Positions 45,147 to 57,078 of a stretch of 64,000 bases of DNA are shown here, piece by piece. Source of the DNA: Saprospiraceae bacterium (GTDB taxonomy: Bacteria > Bacteroidota > Bacteroidia > Chitinophagales > Saprospiraceae); assembly GCA_016787575.1 (NCBI GenBank), contig JAEUUO010000023.1:124001-188000 (forward strand), given 5' to 3'. Position 1 is the first letter of the stretch, and each line of letters begins with the position of its first letter. The notes under the pieces are model-generated. The model did no database searches. It saw nothing but the letters and a program-made list of their open reading frames with translations, and had not been told where the DNA came from. Both the position numbers and the translations under genes were made by a program.

Positions 45147-48100
45147 ATGTTGAGTGCGGAACGTACACTAATCTTATTGTTTTTTCTGTTTTTCTTGCAA
45201 TGCCAACTTTCGGCAGGCGGTCATGCTGTACCTAACTGGGATGAAGGTATCTATGCTACATCAGCAGATACAGTTCCTCTAAAGGATCGTCCGGGAAATT
45301 TTGTCCAAAATCCTAAGGATAACCCTTTTGATTTGAAAGACCCTAAAGTCGTAGAACAAAAAATTGAATACGATCCAATAACCGGCGATTATAAAGTGAC
45401 CGAAAAAATTGGCGAAGAACATTACCGTCCTTCTAGCAATCTCAGCTTTACTGAATTCATGAACTTTAAAGCCAGGCAACAGGATCGGGAATACATGAAA
45501 AATTTAGCCGGAATCAGTACCACCAGACGCAATACGGAAGGCATTATCGATCCAATTACCAAATTGGATTTAAAGAAAAATCTGGCTGATAAATTATTTG
45601 GAGGATTTGGCATTGATATCAAACCACAAGGTTCTATTGGATTTACTCTGGGAGCGAATTATTCATTTACAGACAATCCTCAAATTCCTGAAAGACAAAA
45701 GAGACAGTTAACTCCCGATTTTGATATGGATATCCGCATGGATGTAACCGGAAATATTGGTGACAAATTAAAACTCAATACAAATTACGATACGAAAGCT
45801 GCATTTGATTTTGAAAATAAATTGAAGCTTGCTTATGATTCAGAAAAATTTTCTGAAGACGATATCATTAAAAAAATTGAAGCAGGTAATGTGAGTTTGC
45901 CTTTACGAACAAACTTGATACAGGGAAGTCAAAATCTGTTTGGTTTTAAAACAGATTGGCAATTTGGTTACCTCCGATTAACAGGTTTGGTATCGCAACA
46001 AAAATCTAAACAAGAAAGTATACAAACAAAAGGTGGAGGAGTTTATCAGGAATATGAAGTTCGACCAGATCAATACGATGAAAACCGACATTTCTTTTTA
46101 AGTCATTACAATCGCAACAGCTACGAAACAGCACTGGCAAATTTACCAGAGATCAACAGTCAATTTAAAATTAAAAATATTGAAGTTTGGTTGACAGAAG
46201 ATGCACAAAATAGTCGTGAAACTGAATTGAGAGATATTGTTGCTTTGAATGATCTCGGTGTTTCGGAATTAGAGCTTTTTGATATGGATCAAGCGCAAGC
46301 ACAAACTTATTTGCCAGGTCGTGCAGTATCCCGTGATAAAGGAGGGGCTTTTGTTCCATCCAATACATCCAATACCTTGATGGATCGCATCCTTTCAAAT
46401 GACGAGGCCCGCGATTTAAATAAAGTAGTGCGTTATCTTTCAGATCCTGCCGGATTGAATTTAAAACAAGGTCGTGATTTTGAGAAAGTACGTGCAAAAC
46501 GATTGAGTCCGAATGAATACAGCTACAATCCTGAATTGGGTTTTATTTCATTGCGTGTCAGACCACGGCCTAATCAGGTTTTGGCCGTTTCTTATCAATA
46601 TTTACAAAATGGTAGAGAAATAGATCCTCGCACAGGAGCCGTTTATAAGGTTGGTGAAATGAGTTCTGACGTTAAATCAGACTCATTAAGTTACAAAGTC
46701 ATTTTTGTAAAGATGTTGAAATCTTCCGGACAACGTACGGATTTACCATCGTATAAATTGATGATGAAAAATGTGTATCCAACCGGTGGATTTAATTTGA
46801 ATCAGGAGGATTTTACCATGGATATATTTTATGAAGACCAGGATGGAATTTCAAAAAGATATATTCAGGAAATAGAAGGCTATCCTTTGTTGAATTTATT
46901 CAACATGGATTTTTTAAATAAAACCAATGATCCGCAACCCGATGGAGTTTTTGATTTTATCAGCGGGCAAACAGTTATTCCTGCAAGTGGTGCTGTCATT
47001 TTTCCGGTACTTGAACCGTTTGGTTCCTCTTTGAAAAAATTATTGGGTAAAGTCATTAAGGATCCAAATCAATTGGATGCTGTTTTTAATAAATATAAAT
47101 ATACAGAGCTGTACGATACTTCTATTACAGCAGCGCGCCGTGAATTAAAATCAAATCAATTTTTAATTAAGGGAACCTATAAGAGTGGAAAGTCAAATGA
47201 AATTCCGTTAAATACGTTTAACCTGGATCCCAATGCACGTATTATAGTAAGTGCCGGATCACTTACTTTAAATGAAGGTGCTGATTACATTGTGGATCGC
47301 AATTTGGGAAAAGTTACCATTCTCAATGAAGCTTTGTTGCAATCAGGAGTTCCCATTAGTGTAAAATTTGAAGACAATGCGCTTTTTAGTTTCCAAACAA
47401 AAACCATGATTGGTTTGCGAGCAGAATATTCCAAACGGAAAGATTTATCCTTTGGTGCAACGTATATGCATTTATTTGAGAAACCATTTACCGAAAAAGT
47501 AAACATAGGTGAAGACCCCATCAACAATCGAATTGTGGGATTGGATTTTAACGTCAAACAAAAAGCTCCGTGGTTGACAAGTGCATTGGATAAGTTGCCA
47601 TTTTATTCAACCAAAGAAGCTTCAAGCTGGACTGCTCAAGCTGAAGCAGCAGCCTTGTTGCCGGGTCACTCGAAGGCCATCAACCAACAAGGAAGTGAAG
47701 GAGGTGTAGTCTATATTGATGATTTTGAAGGTAGTTCATCCGGAATTGGTTTGGGTTTTAATGTTTCGCAATGGATTTTGGCAAGTGCACCGCAAGGATT
47801 AAATGATCCTGCATTTTATGGTTCCGGTATCTATGACAATCCAATCAGCAATGCCAATCGTGCTTTATTAAGTTGGTATCGCATCGATGATTATGCGCGA
47901 GTAGATAGCAGGAATCTTTCCAATTCCTATTCCCGATTGGTAGATGAAACTGAAATATTTCCAACTAAACAAAGACCCCTTGGATTTAGTACGGAGTTGA
48001 CTTTTGACATGACCTATTACCCCAGAGAAAAAGGTCCTTATAATTTTGATGTGGCAGGAGGACTTACTGGGACAGATCCAAAGCTAGGTACTGTATCTAC

Positions 48101-51100
48101 CGGAGGGATTGATCCCGATAATAATTTATTACTTCCGGAAACACGTTGGGGTGGATTGATGACCCGATTAAATACAGTTGATTTTGAAGCCAACAACGTA
48201 GAATACATTGATTTTTGGATGTTGAATCCATTTTTGGAAAAAGCTGATCCCAATGATCCGGTAACCGGGAATGGTAGAATTTATTTGCAGTTGGGGACTT
48301 TTTCAGAGGATATTTTAAAAGACGGCAAACAACAATTTGAACATGGATTGCCTACTAAGACAATACCACTCAGAACCGATGTCAGTGTGTTTGGAAATAT
48401 TGCGAGAGTTCCGCCAATTACTAGCAGTTTTGATGTCAACGACAGAGAACAACAAGATTTAGGATATGATGGATTGAATAGTGAATCCGATCAATTGCCA
48501 AAAGAAGAACTTACATTTTTTAAAGATTATTTGGATAAGCAAAAAGCTTACCTCAACCCTCAGGCATTGCAGAAAGTTATTTTGGATCCATCCAATGACA
48601 ATTACGTATCCTATCGCTCCAATACATTTACAGGCAATGAAACGGTATTGCAGAAATACAAACGATACAACATGCCAGAAGGTAACGGGCAAATTGAGAC
48701 AGGCAATGCACAATCCACTGCTTATACAGGATATCCGGACCAGGAAGACTTAAATTACGATAAATCACTCAATGAGATTGAGTCCTATTACAATTATGAA
48801 ATTCCATTAACGCGCACCGCTGACAATAAAATTTATTTTGATCCATCGGATCCAAAAAATTACGTTACGGATACGGTAATTGTTAGACCACCAAATTCTA
48901 ACAATGTAGAAGAAGTGTGGTATCGTTTTCGCATTCCGGTAAAATCAGGAACAGCAGTAGGTGAGATCAAAGATTTTCGTTCGATTCAATCCATGCGGAT
49001 GTTATACACCGGTTTTGATCAAACAGTTACTTTCCGTTTTATTAAATTTCAACTGGGAAGAAACTCCTGGAGGAAGTACAAGGATTTTTGTGCAGCAGGA
49101 CAAGATGATGGAAACAAAAGTTTAATACTTGATAAAGTAGATATCGAAGAAAATTCAGGAAAAACTCCCTTTAATTACACAACACCACCTGGTATTCAAC
49201 GCGAGCGGTTTTACAGTACGCAATATGCCGATATCCAACAGAATGAATCGTCTTTATTATTGCGTAAAGAAGGATTGTTGGCAGGTTGTGAAAATTCAAT
49301 TTATAAAATTATTGATTTGGACATTCGCAAATACAAACGCATTAAAATGTTTGTGCACGGAGAATCCATTAAATCAAAAAACACAGACAGTGTGTGTGTA
49401 TTCATGCGCTTAGGAAAAGATTTTAGCAACAATTATTACGAGTACGAAATTCCTTTGCGATATTCCAACGAAGCGTTTTTTAACATCCGGGATTCCATTT
49501 GGCCGAAAGATGATGAATTTGATTTTCCATTGCAATTGTTGTTGGATCTAAAAAACAAACGAAACAACGATCCCAATGCTTCTTTAAATAGCTTGTATGA
49601 AATTTCTGATCCTGATAAACCAGGTAATAAGGTTCGTATTATCGGAAATCCGACCATCGGATTGGTGCGTGGTGTTCAATTGGGTTTTAAAAATAAAGGA
49701 GGAGAGGATATCGAAGATCTTGAGGTTTGGCTGAATGAATTGCGATTGACCGGATTGGAAGAAAAAGGCGGTATAGCAGCACAAGCTCGTGCAGAATTGC
49801 AATTGGCTGATTTGGGAAATCTAAGTTTGGCGGGTAATTATTCGAGTGTAGGTTGGGGAGGAATTGATCAAAAACTCGATCAAAGAGCGAAGGAGGAAAC
49901 CAAGCAGTTTGACGGAACTATGAATATCTCGCTGGATAAATTTTTGCCAGAAAAAGTAGGAGTTCGTTTGCCATTATCGCTGCAACTTTCTAAAACGATT
50001 CGTACGCCTGAGTATGATCCCAACAATACCGATTTAAAATTAAAGGATCAGATTAAAGCAGCTTCCAGTAAACAGAAGAAAGATTCGATACGTGAATTAG
50101 CAATTGATTATTCTGATATAAAAAGTTTTGCTTTAAATAACATACGAAAAGAACGCAAGGGAAATAGCAAACCCAAACCTTGGAATATTGAAAATTTTTC
50201 AGTAAGTTATGCACAATCAGTTGCTAACAAACACAATCCTGTTATTGCAGAGGATAAATTAAAAACACAGCAAGGTGGAGTGGATTATAATTTTTCGTTG
50301 ACTCCTAAATACATTGAGCCTTTAAAGAAAGTTATTAAAAATCCCAACTTAAAGTTTTTGTCTGAAATCAATTTCAATTTTATACCAAATTCTTTTTCAG
50401 TCCGTAATGCATTGGATCGGAAAGCATCCACCAGAATTTATCGATTTGCAGCGCCAAAATACAGCACATGGGAAGATCGAAAATTTTCATGGAACCGGGA
50501 TTATACCTTGACCTGGGATTTTACAAGATCCCTTAAATTTAATTTTAGTGCAAGAAATGAAGCAGCTGTTGATGAAATTACTTTTAATCCTCTAAGGCAG
50601 ACCCATGTCAATCCAATTACCGGAGAGGCAGTGGATGCCTCTGAACGCGGTAAATTTGTGCGTGAGAATCTTGCAAATTTTGGAAGGAATAAAGATTACA
50701 AACACAATTTCACATTAGCGTATGCAGTTCCAACCAGACTTTTTCCATATTTGGATTTTGTAACCATTCGAACGCAGTATACAGCCAATTACAATTGGGC
50801 AGCGGGTTCATTAAACAGCATTGATTCATTGGGTTCTGTTATCAGCAATGGACAAACAATAAGTTTAACCAATGAATTTAATTTTACTACTTTATACGGC
50901 AAGTCAAAATTTTTGAAAAAATATTCCGGCGAAGGTGTTTCATCCGGTCGATTCCGTCCTGCAAACAAAAGTCGTGAAAATGCAAAACCAGAAGAAACTG
51001 AAAAAGGAACTAAAAATAAAAAGGAGAAATCCGAGAAAGTGAATCCATTTATAAAAGTTGCAGTAACACCATTGATTATGTTAAAGAGGGTGCAGCTCAA

Positions 51101-52517
51101 TTTTAGTCAGAACCGTGCAACTACAATACCCGGATTTATGGAGCGACCTGAAATTTTAGGAATGAATGGAGGATTTGCTGCACCTGGATGGGATTTTATT
51201 AGTGGAAAACAACCGGATTTTGGGAAAAATGGATGGTTGGATCGCATTGCGGAAAAGGGATGGATATCAGCAAATTGTTATTTCAACAAAGAAATGTTGC
51301 AAAAGAAATCCAATACCATCGGTGCAAAATTGAAAATTGAACCTGTTCGGGATTTTAATATAGATTTAAACATTGACAGAAATTTTACCAGAGATCATGC
51401 GGAAACGTTTAAACTAGATTCTGTATTTGGCACAAATCAAATGGCTTTTCAACATTTTACTCCGTTTGAAAATGGGCAATACACGATTTCATATGTTTCC
51501 TTGCAGACTATATTTGAAAAAGATATTGATAAAGTATTCAAACGGTTCAGTGATAACCGACCTGTAATATCTAAGCGCGTTGCAGATCGTTATGGAATAA
51601 AAAATGTGAGTCCGTTTAATCCTGAGTATTCAGATGGCTTCCAGGGGGATCACATTGATGTTGTAACTCCGGCATTTTTAGCGGCTTACACTGGACAGGA
51701 TCCAAATTCATTTAATCTAGATTTATTTAATACCATTCCATTGCCAAACTGGCAGATTAACTACAGTGGATTGGCACGATTGCCAAAGCTTAAAGATATT
51801 TTTCAGGATTTGTCGATACGGCACGGATATAAAAATACGTTGACGATCAATTCATTTAGAACCAATCTGGATTACCGAACCAATACCAACGAATTGCCAA
51901 TCAGTCGTAGGGGAAATGAATTGAAAGCATCTTATCATTCAAAATATGAAGTTCCTGAAATGGTAATTAATGAGCAGTTTGCGCCTCTCATTGGCGTAAA
52001 TGTTAAAACCAAATCAGGAATTGAATTGGGATTGGATTTAAATAAAAACAGAAATTTAAAATTACAAAATGGAATTGAAGGGCAGCTGTTGGAAACCAAA
52101 GCTACCAATTATACCATTAAAGCCGGATATACCATTAAGGATTATTATATTAGTTGGATCCCCGGTATGAAAGCTCTGAACAAAGGTGTAAAGATTCCGA
52201 AGAAAAAGAAAAAATCTAAGAAATCGGAAGAACAGTTAGCAGCAAATGCACCAAAAGGCAATGATTTGGAATTTACTTTTGATTTTGGGATCAATGACAA
52301 CATTACCAAAATTCACCGATTGGACAATAACATTCCAAGTCAGACTACTGCCGGTGCAAAACAAATCAGTTTTACACCAGCTATTAAATATAGTTTGAGC
52401 AAAAATTTAAATGTAAGGTTATTTTGTGATTACCGTAAAACCATTCCTTACATTCAAAACCAATTCAAGGATGTGCGGATAAATGGTGGCTTGACAATTT
52501 TGTATACCTTGAATTAA
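45147..52517 (+). CDS. sprA: T9SS outer-membrane translocon SprA
   Basis: A 2456-residue outer-membrane protein of the SprA/Sov family, the giant beta-barrel pore of the type IX secretion system. The chosen ATG gives a clean signal peptide (SAERTLILLFFLFFLQCQLSAG). The extended open frame to TTG 45087 is rejected because the -7 box covers it. The length fits the 2300-2500 residue family. N-terminal plug-like segments contain repeated 'LKDPKVVEQKIEYDPITGDYKVTEKIG' and 'TKLDLKKNLADKLFGGFGIDIKPQGSI' patterns, and most of the protein is amphipathic barrel strands. A Lys/Ser-rich segment near 2350-2370 (KIPKKKKKSKKSEEQ) is a short disordered insertion. It serves all T9SS-tagged proteins in the window. 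Confidence 0.93.
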   Translation: MLSAERTLILLFFLFFLQCQLSAGGHAVPNWDEGIYATSADTVPLKDRPGNFVQNPKDNPFDLKDPKVVEQKIEYDPITGDYKVTEKIGEEHYRPSSNLSFTEFMNFKARQQDREYMKNLAGISTTRRNTEGIIDPITKLDLKKNLADKLFGGFGIDIKPQGSIGFTLGANYSFTDNPQIPERQKRQLTPDFDMDIRMDVTGNIGDKLKLNTNYDTKAAFDFENKLKLAYDSEKFSEDDIIKKIEAGNVSLPLRTNLIQGSQNLFGFKTDWQFGYLRLTGLVSQQKSKQESIQTKGGGVYQEYEVRPDQYDENRHFFLSHYNRNSYETALANLPEINSQFKIKNIEVWLTEDAQNSRETELRDIVALNDLGVSELELFDMDQAQAQTYLPGRAVSRDKGGAFVPSNTSNTLMDRILSNDEARDLNKVVRYLSDPAGLNLKQGRDFEKVRAKRLSPNEYSYNPELGFISLRVRPRPNQVLAVSYQYLQNGREIDPRTGAVYKVGEMSSDVKSDSLSYKVIFVKMLKSSGQRTDLPSYKLMMKNVYPTGGFNLNQEDFTMDIFYEDQDGISKRYIQEIEGYPLLNLFNMDFLNKTNDPQPDGVFDFISGQTVIPASGAVIFPVLEPFGSSLKKLLGKVIKDPNQLDAVFNKYKYTELYDTSITAARRELKSNQFLIKGTYKSGKSNEIPLNTFNLDPNARIIVSAGSLTLNEGADYIVDRNLGKVTILNEALLQSGVPISVKFEDNALFSFQTKTMIGLRAEYSKRKDLSFGATYMHLFEKPFTEKVNIGEDPINNRIVGLDFNVKQKAPWLTSALDKLPFYSTKEASSWTAQAEAAALLPGHSKAINQQGSEGGVVYIDDFEGSSSGIGLGFNVSQWILASAPQGLNDPAFYGSGIYDNPISNANRALLSWYRIDDYARVDSRNLSNSYSRLVDETEIFPTKQRPLGFSTELTFDMTYYPREKGPYNFDVAGGLTGTDPKLGTVSTGGIDPDNNLLLPETRWGGLMTRLNTVDFEANNVEYIDFWMLNPFLEKADPNDPVTGNGRIYLQLGTFSEDILKDGKQQFEHGLPTKTIPLRTDVSVFGNIARVPPITSSFDVNDREQQDLGYDGLNSESDQLPKEELTFFKDYLDKQKAYLNPQALQKVILDPSNDNYVSYRSNTFTGNETVLQKYKRYNMPEGNGQIETGNAQSTAYTGYPDQEDLNYDKSLNEIESYYNYEIPLTRTADNKIYFDPSDPKNYVTDTVIVRPPNSNNVEEVWYRFRIPVKSGTAVGEIKDFRSIQSMRMLYTGFDQTVTFRFIKFQLGRNSWRKYKDFCAAGQDDGNKSLILDKVDIEENSGKTPFNYTTPPGIQRERFYSTQYADIQQNESSLLLRKEGLLAGCENSIYKIIDLDIRKYKRIKMFVHGESIKSKNTDSVCVFMRLGKDFSNNYYEYEIPLRYSNEAFFNIRDSIWPKDDEFDFPLQLLLDLKNKRNNDPNASLNSLYEISDPDKPGNKVRIIGNPTIGLVRGVQLGFKNKGGEDIEDLEVWLNELRLTGLEEKGGIAAQARAELQLADLGNLSLAGNYSSVGWGGIDQKLDQRAKEETKQFDGTMNISLDKFLPEKVGVRLPLSLQLSKTIRTPEYDPNNTDLKLKDQIKAASSKQKKDSIRELAIDYSDIKSFALNNIRKERKGNSKPKPWNIENFSVSYAQSVANKHNPVIAEDKLKTQQGGVDYNFSLTPKYIEPLKKVIKNPNLKFLSEINFNFIPNSFSVRNALDRKASTRIYRFAAPKYSTWEDRKFSWNRDYTLTWDFTRSLKFNFSARNEAAVDEITFNPLRQTHVNPITGEAVDASERGKFVRENLANFGRNKDYKHNFTLAYAVPTRLFPYLDFVTIRTQYTANYNWAAGSLNSIDSLGSVISNGQTISLTNEFNFTTLYGKSKFLKKYSGEGVSSGRFRPANKSRENAKPEETEKGTKNKKEKSEKVNPFIKVAVTPLIMLKRVQLNFSQNRATTIPGFMERPEILGMNGGFAAPGWDFISGKQPDFGKNGWLDRIAEKGWISANCYFNKEMLQKKSNTIGAKLKIEPVRDFNIDLNIDRNFTRDHAETFKLDSVFGTNQMAFQHFTPFENGQYTISYVSLQTIFEKDIDKVFKRFSDNRPVISKRVADRYGIKNVSPFNPEYSDGFQGDHIDVVTPAFLAAYTGQDPNSFNLDLFNTIPLPNWQINYSGLARLPKLKDIFQDLSIRHGYKNTLTINSFRTNLDYRTNTNELPISRRGNELKASYHSKYEVPEMVINEQFAPLIGVNVKTKSGIELGLDLNKNRNLKLQNGIEGQLLETKATNYTIKAGYTIKDYYISWIPGMKALNKGVKIPKKKKKSKKSEEQLAANAPKGNDLEFTFDFGINDNITKIHRLDNNIPSQTTAGAKQISFTPAIKYSLSKNLNVRLFCDYRKTIPYIQNQFKDVRINGGLTILYTLN

Positions 52518-52693
52518 ATCTCAAAGGAATTGTTTTAACCCAAAAGTACCATGCTAACATCGTAAGATGCAATACGACTTGTTCGTTGGACTATGTAAAT
52601 TTAATTAAGTTTAAATTAGTTAAAAATAATTTTTCATAAGCTTTTTTATTTAAACTTTAGTAAGGCAAATGGGTCTTACTTAAAAGTTTAAAT

Positions 52694-53113
52694 ATGAAAA
52701 ATCTAATCTTAGCCCTTGTTGTTTTTGCAAATCTATCGTTAACTTCTGCATTGAAGGCAGAAATTATTTCTGAACCCGTTAAGTTGAATTCTAGCTTTTG
52801 GTTATTGGGAAGTACGCATTATATTTTGCAAGAAATGAATTTGATTCAAACTAAATCGTTGATTAAACAACAAATAAAAATTGGGAAAGCCCAAGTTTCA
52901 ATTTATCCAAATCCGGCTTCTGATTATATAAAAATCAAAACCGATGATTTCAATCAATACCAATTATTTGATGAAAAGGGAGTTGTTTACCGCAAAGGTT
53001 GGATTGATGAATGTGAGACCATAGAGCGAAATACGATTCCTGCAGGAGTTTATTTTTTGAAATTATCAAGTACCATGGGTGATGTCTATTATCACAGAGT
53101 GGTTTTAAATTAG
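52694..53113 (+). CDS. Short secreted protein consisting mainly of a T9SS sorting domain
   Basis: A 139-residue protein with a signal peptide (MKNLILALVVFANLSLTSAL, about 1-22), only about 45 residues of linker (WLLGSTHYILQEMNLIQTKSLIKQQI) and a complete type A sorting domain (VSIYPNPASDYIKIKTDDFNQYQLFDEKG, PAGVYFLKLS). It has almost no passenger. It sits 176 bp after sprA on the same strand. It might be a remnant of a larger cargo gene, or a small surface protein that uses the sorting domain for anchoring; neither can be decided from sequence. Confidence 0.8.
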   Translation: MKNLILALVVFANLSLTSALKAEIISEPVKLNSSFWLLGSTHYILQEMNLIQTKSLIKQQIKIGKAQVSIYPNPASDYIKIKTDDFNQYQLFDEKGVVYRKGWIDECETIERNTIPAGVYFLKLSSTMGDVYYHRVVLN

Positions 53114-53325
53114 ATTTATATTATTTCTTTGAGGACCCCTAATTATTTTGTGGCTATCATTAACTTTTGAGAAATTGAAATTGCATCGTCATAAGGAGGT
53201 ATCATTCTTTGAATTTCTAAGAACTCAAACACCCATTTTCAATTTTCATGGAACAGGTTTGTTATAATTAAAGGCATTAAACAATCCTTATCCTAAAAAT
53301 CAATATTAAGTATTGTTAAATAGCT

Positions 53326-53357
53326 TTGGTTATATGCATCTTGTGTATATACCTTTG
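53326..53357 (+). promoter_or_regulatory. Promoter of metH: TTG (-33) and TACCTTTG (-7)
   Basis: TTG at 53326-53328 and TACCTTTG at 53350-53357, 21 bp apart, both inside the frame extended upstream of metH. The ATG at 53365 is 7 bp after the -7 box. Confidence 0.75.
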
Positions 53358-53364
53358 CAAGTTC

Positions 53365-56300
53365 ATGAACATCTTTTCCAAACTTGAATCTATCGCTTCA
53401 AAGAAGATCCTGATACTGGATGGTGCTATGGGATCTTTAATCCAGCAATACCGTTTACAGGAAGCAGATTTTCGAAATGAACAATTAGCTGATCATCCCA
53501 ATGATTTAAAGGGTAACAATGATTTGTTATCCATTACAAGACCTGATGTGATCAAGGAGATTCATTTGGATTATTTAAAGGCTGGTTCGGATATCATTGA
53601 AACCAATACCTTTAGTGCCAATGCATTGTCTCAAGCAGATTATGCTTTAGAAAACTGGGTGTATGACATTAATTTTCATTCTGCCAAAATTGCTAAAGAA
53701 GCTGTTCTTGAATTTCAAAAACTGAATCCAGGAAGTCAACGATTTGTGGCAGGGGCATTGGGTCCGACCAACAGGACTGCCAGCTTAAGTCCGGATGTAA
53801 ATCGTCCTGCATACCGAGCTGTGAATTTTGACCAATTAATGCAAGCCTATTACACCCAAGCTAAAGGTTTGTTGGATGGAGGTGCTGATATTTTACTTGT
53901 CGAGACCATTTTTGATACGCTCAATGGGAAAGCTGCATTGTTCGCTATCGATACTTTGTTTGAAGAAATCGGTTATGCAATTCCATTGATGGTTTCAGGA
54001 ACCATTACCGATGCAAGTGGTCGAACACTGTCCGGTCAAACAGTTGAAGCATTTTTGGCATCTATGTCTCATTTGCCTATGTTTTCAATAGGTTTAAATT
54101 GTGCATTGGGCGCAAAAGAACTTAAACCTTATCTTGAGATATTAAGTAAACGGGCTGAATGTCGGGTAAGTGCCTATCCAAATGCAGGTTTACCAAATGA
54201 ATTGGGTGGATACGATCAAACTGCTGCAGAAATGCAAGCCTTTATGTTGGATTTTGCTCAACAAGGGTTTGTAAATATTGTGGGAGGTTGTTGTGGGACT
54301 ACTCCTGAACACATCAAATTGATTGCAGATGCCGTTCAATCGGTCGAACCTCGCAAAATTCCAACTGGAAATGGCTATACTACCTTATCCGGATTGGAAC
54401 TATTGGAATTTAGACCCGAGTTAAATTTTGTAAACGTTGGCGAGCGAACCAATGTGACTGGTTCAAAAAAATTTGCTCAACTTATACTAAATAGTCAATA
54501 CGATGATGCCATCTCTGTAGCCAGACAACAGGTTGAATCAGGCGCTCAAATTATTGATATTAACATGGACGAAGGACTGTTAGATGGAGAAAAAGCCATG
54601 ACCGAATATATCAATATGATTAGTTCGGAACCAGATATTATAAAGGTTCCTGTAATGGTGGATTCTTCTAAATGGCAGGTGATTGAAGCAGGTTTAAAAT
54701 GTTTACAGGGAAAGTCTATTGTCAACTCAATATCATTAAAAGAAGGAACAGAAAAATTTATAGAGCAGGCAAAAAAAGTACGACGCTATGGAGCTGCTGT
54801 GGTTGTCATGGCATTTGATGAAGCAGGTCAGGCCGATACCATTGAGCGTAAAGTAAGTATTTGTAAACGTGCCTATGATATATTAATTAATAGAGTCGGT
54901 TTTAAATCAAGTGATATCATTTTTGATCCAAATATTTTTGCAATAGCAACTGGAATTGAAGAGCACAATGAATACGCAATAAATTTTATTGAAGCTACCC
55001 GGCAAATCAAAGCTATTTGCCCTGGAGTTAAAATTAGTGGAGGTGTAAGTAATCTGTCCTTTTCATTTCGTGGAAATGAAACGGTAAGACAAGCCATGCA
55101 CAGTGCTTTTTTGTATCATGCAATTCATGCCGGTATGGATATGGGAATTGTCAATGCCGGCCAAATCGAAGTATATGATGAAATTTCGAAGGAGTTGTTG
55201 GAATTGGTAGAGGATGCTTTATTTAATCGCCGCAAGGATGCCACCGAACGGTTGACAGAATATGCAGAACAAGTAAAGGCAAAAGTTAAAAATAAAATTC
55301 CTTTGGTTCAGGATGAATGGCGAACGAAATCAGTTGAAGAGCGATTAAAACATGCTTTAGTTAAAGGGATTACGGATTTTATTATTTCAGACACAGAAGA
55401 AGCAAGACAAAAATTTCAAAAACCTTTGCAGGTAATCGAGGGGCCATTGATGGCAGGTATGAATGAAGTTGGTGATTTGTTTGGATCCGGTAGAATGTTT
55501 TTACCTCAAGTAGTTAAAAGTGCCCGTGTTATGAAACAATCTGTGGCCTACCTGACTCCTTTTCTGGAGCAGGATAAAACAGAAGCCGCTAAAGCCAAAG
55601 GTAAAATTGTACTGGCTACAGTAAAAGGAGATGTGCATGACATCGGTAAAAATATTGTAGGTGTGGTGCTTGCTTGCAATAATTATGAAATCAGTGATAT
55701 GGGTGTTATGGTTTCGTGTGAAAAGATTTTACAACATGCTAAAGAAATTCATGCAGACATTATTGGTTTAAGTGGATTAATTACTCCATCCTTAGATGAA
55801 ATGGTTCATGTCGCAACCGAAATGCAACTACAAAAAATGACACTACCATTATTGATAGGAGGTGCAACTACTTCAAAGTTACATACTGCTTTAAAAATTG
55901 AGCCTCAATACGATCATCCAGTCATCCATGTAATTGATGCTTCGCGAGCCGTTGCTGTAGTTAGTAACTTATTAACGGACCAAGCAGATGTAAGAAATCA
56001 ATATTTAAGTGCAATAAAAGAGGACTACGAAAGGGTCCGAGTTCAAAGACAACAGCGCCAGAAATTTAAAGAATTGTTGAGTCTGGAAGAAGCAAGATCC
56101 AATAAACTGCAAATTGACTGGAAGCACACCTATTACAATCCACCCCAGGAAACAGGTATTCGTGTTTTTAATGCAATTGATACCAGGATTTTGAAATCCT
56201 ATATTGATTGGACACCATTTTTTCAAACATGGGAATTGGCAGGAAAGTATCCAGCAATTTTGGAAGATCCGATTGTTGGACATGAAGCTAGTAAATTATT

Positions 56301-57045
56301 TCAGGATGCTTTGAATTTGTTGGATGAACTCATCGATAAAAAATTATTGACTGCAAGAGCAGTGCTTGGTATTTTTCCTGCACTTGCATCAGGGGATGAT
56401 ATCATTGTGTATGAAGATGAATCCTGTTCTGTTGAGAAAATTCGATTGCACCATTTGCGTCAGCAAATAAAGAAAACTGCCGGGCAAGCAAATTATTGCC
56501 TGGCTGATTTTATAGCTCCGGTAGGTTCTGCATCGTGTGATTACATTGGGTGCTTTGCAGTATGTACAGGATTTGGAGTTGAAGAGTTGGTCAAACATTA
56601 TGAGCAAAGTCATGACGATTATCATTCAATTTTAGTTAAAGCATTGGCAGATAGATTGGCTGAAGCTTTGGCGGAGTATATGCATCAGCAAGTACGTACG
56701 CAGATTTGGGGATATGCGCCTTCCGAACATTTTTCAAATGACGAATTGATAAAGGAAAGTTACACAGGAATTCGTCCTGCGCCTGGATATCCAGCATGTC
56801 CTGATCATACTGAAAAACAAACACTTTGGAACTTGTTGGATGTTGAAGGAGCAATCGGATTGCAGTTGACAGAAAGCATGGCAATGTATCCAACTGCTGC
56901 AGTGAGCGGATGGTATTTTTCTCATCCGGATGCAAAATATTTTGCTGTTAGTGAAATTGGTCAGGATCAATTGAAGGATTATGCAAAACGAAAAGGGTGG
57001 GATGAAGCAATCGCATCAAAATGGTTGAGTCCTTTGTTGCCTTAG
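53365..57045 (+). CDS. metH: Cobalamin-dependent methionine synthase
   Basis: A 1226-residue B12-dependent enzyme moving a methyl group from methyltetrahydrofolate to homocysteine. Domains in order: homocysteine-binding (about 1-330) with zinc ligands Cys246 (GLNCALG), Cys309 and Cys310 ([10 protein letters not shown]); pterin-binding (about 355-620, [17 protein letters not shown]); B12-binding cap and domain (about 655-890) with His758 in DVHDIGKN; and the C-terminal activation domain that reductively remethylates with SAM ([12 protein letters not shown]). All domains are present. The ATG at 53365 is chosen because the promoter lies upstream within the longer TTG frame. Confidence 0.97.
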   Translation: MNIFSKLESIASKKILILDGAMGSLIQQYRLQEADFRNEQLADHPNDLKGNNDLLSITRPDVIKEIHLDYLKAGSDIIETNTFSANALSQADYALENWVYDINFHSAKIAKEAVLEFQKLNPGSQRFVAGALGPTNRTASLSPDVNRPAYRAVNFDQLMQAYYTQAKGLLDGGADILLVETIFDTLNGKAALFAIDTLFEEIGYAIPLMVSGTITDASGRTLSGQTVEAFLASMSHLPMFSIGLNCALGAKELKPYLEILSKRAECRVSAYPNAGLPNELGGYDQTAAEMQAFMLDFAQQGFVNIVGGCCGTTPEHIKLIADAVQSVEPRKIPTGNGYTTLSGLELLEFRPELNFVNVGERTNVTGSKKFAQLILNSQYDDAISVARQQVESGAQIIDINMDEGLLDGEKAMTEYINMISSEPDIIKVPVMVDSSKWQVIEAGLKCLQGKSIVNSISLKEGTEKFIEQAKKVRRYGAAVVVMAFDEAGQADTIERKVSICKRAYDILINRVGFKSSDIIFDPNIFAIATGIEEHNEYAINFIEATRQIKAICPGVKISGGVSNLSFSFRGNETVRQAMHSAFLYHAIHAGMDMGIVNAGQIEVYDEISKELLELVEDALFNRRKDATERLTEYAEQVKAKVKNKIPLVQDEWRTKSVEERLKHALVKGITDFIISDTEEARQKFQKPLQVIEGPLMAGMNEVGDLFGSGRMFLPQVVKSARVMKQSVAYLTPFLEQDKTEAAKAKGKIVLATVKGDVHDIGKNIVGVVLACNNYEISDMGVMVSCEKILQHAKEIHADIIGLSGLITPSLDEMVHVATEMQLQKMTLPLLIGGATTSKLHTALKIEPQYDHPVIHVIDASRAVAVVSNLLTDQADVRNQYLSAIKEDYERVRVQRQQRQKFKELLSLEEARSNKLQIDWKHTYYNPPQETGIRVFNAIDTRILKSYIDWTPFFQTWELAGKYPAILEDPIVGHEASKLFQDALNLLDELIDKKLLTARAVLGIFPALASGDDIIVYEDESCSVEKIRLHHLRQQIKKTAGQANYCLADFIAPVGSASCDYIGCFAVCTGFGVEELVKHYEQSHDDYHSILVKALADRLAEALAEYMHQQVRTQIWGYAPSEHFSNDELIKESYTGIRPAPGYPACPDHTEKQTLWNLLDVEGAIGLQLTESMAMYPTAAVSGWYFSHPDAKYFAVSEIGQDQLKDYAKRKGWDEAIASKWLSPLLP

Positions 57046-57078
57046 TTTGTATTGTTAGTGAGTTTATAAATTTAATAT

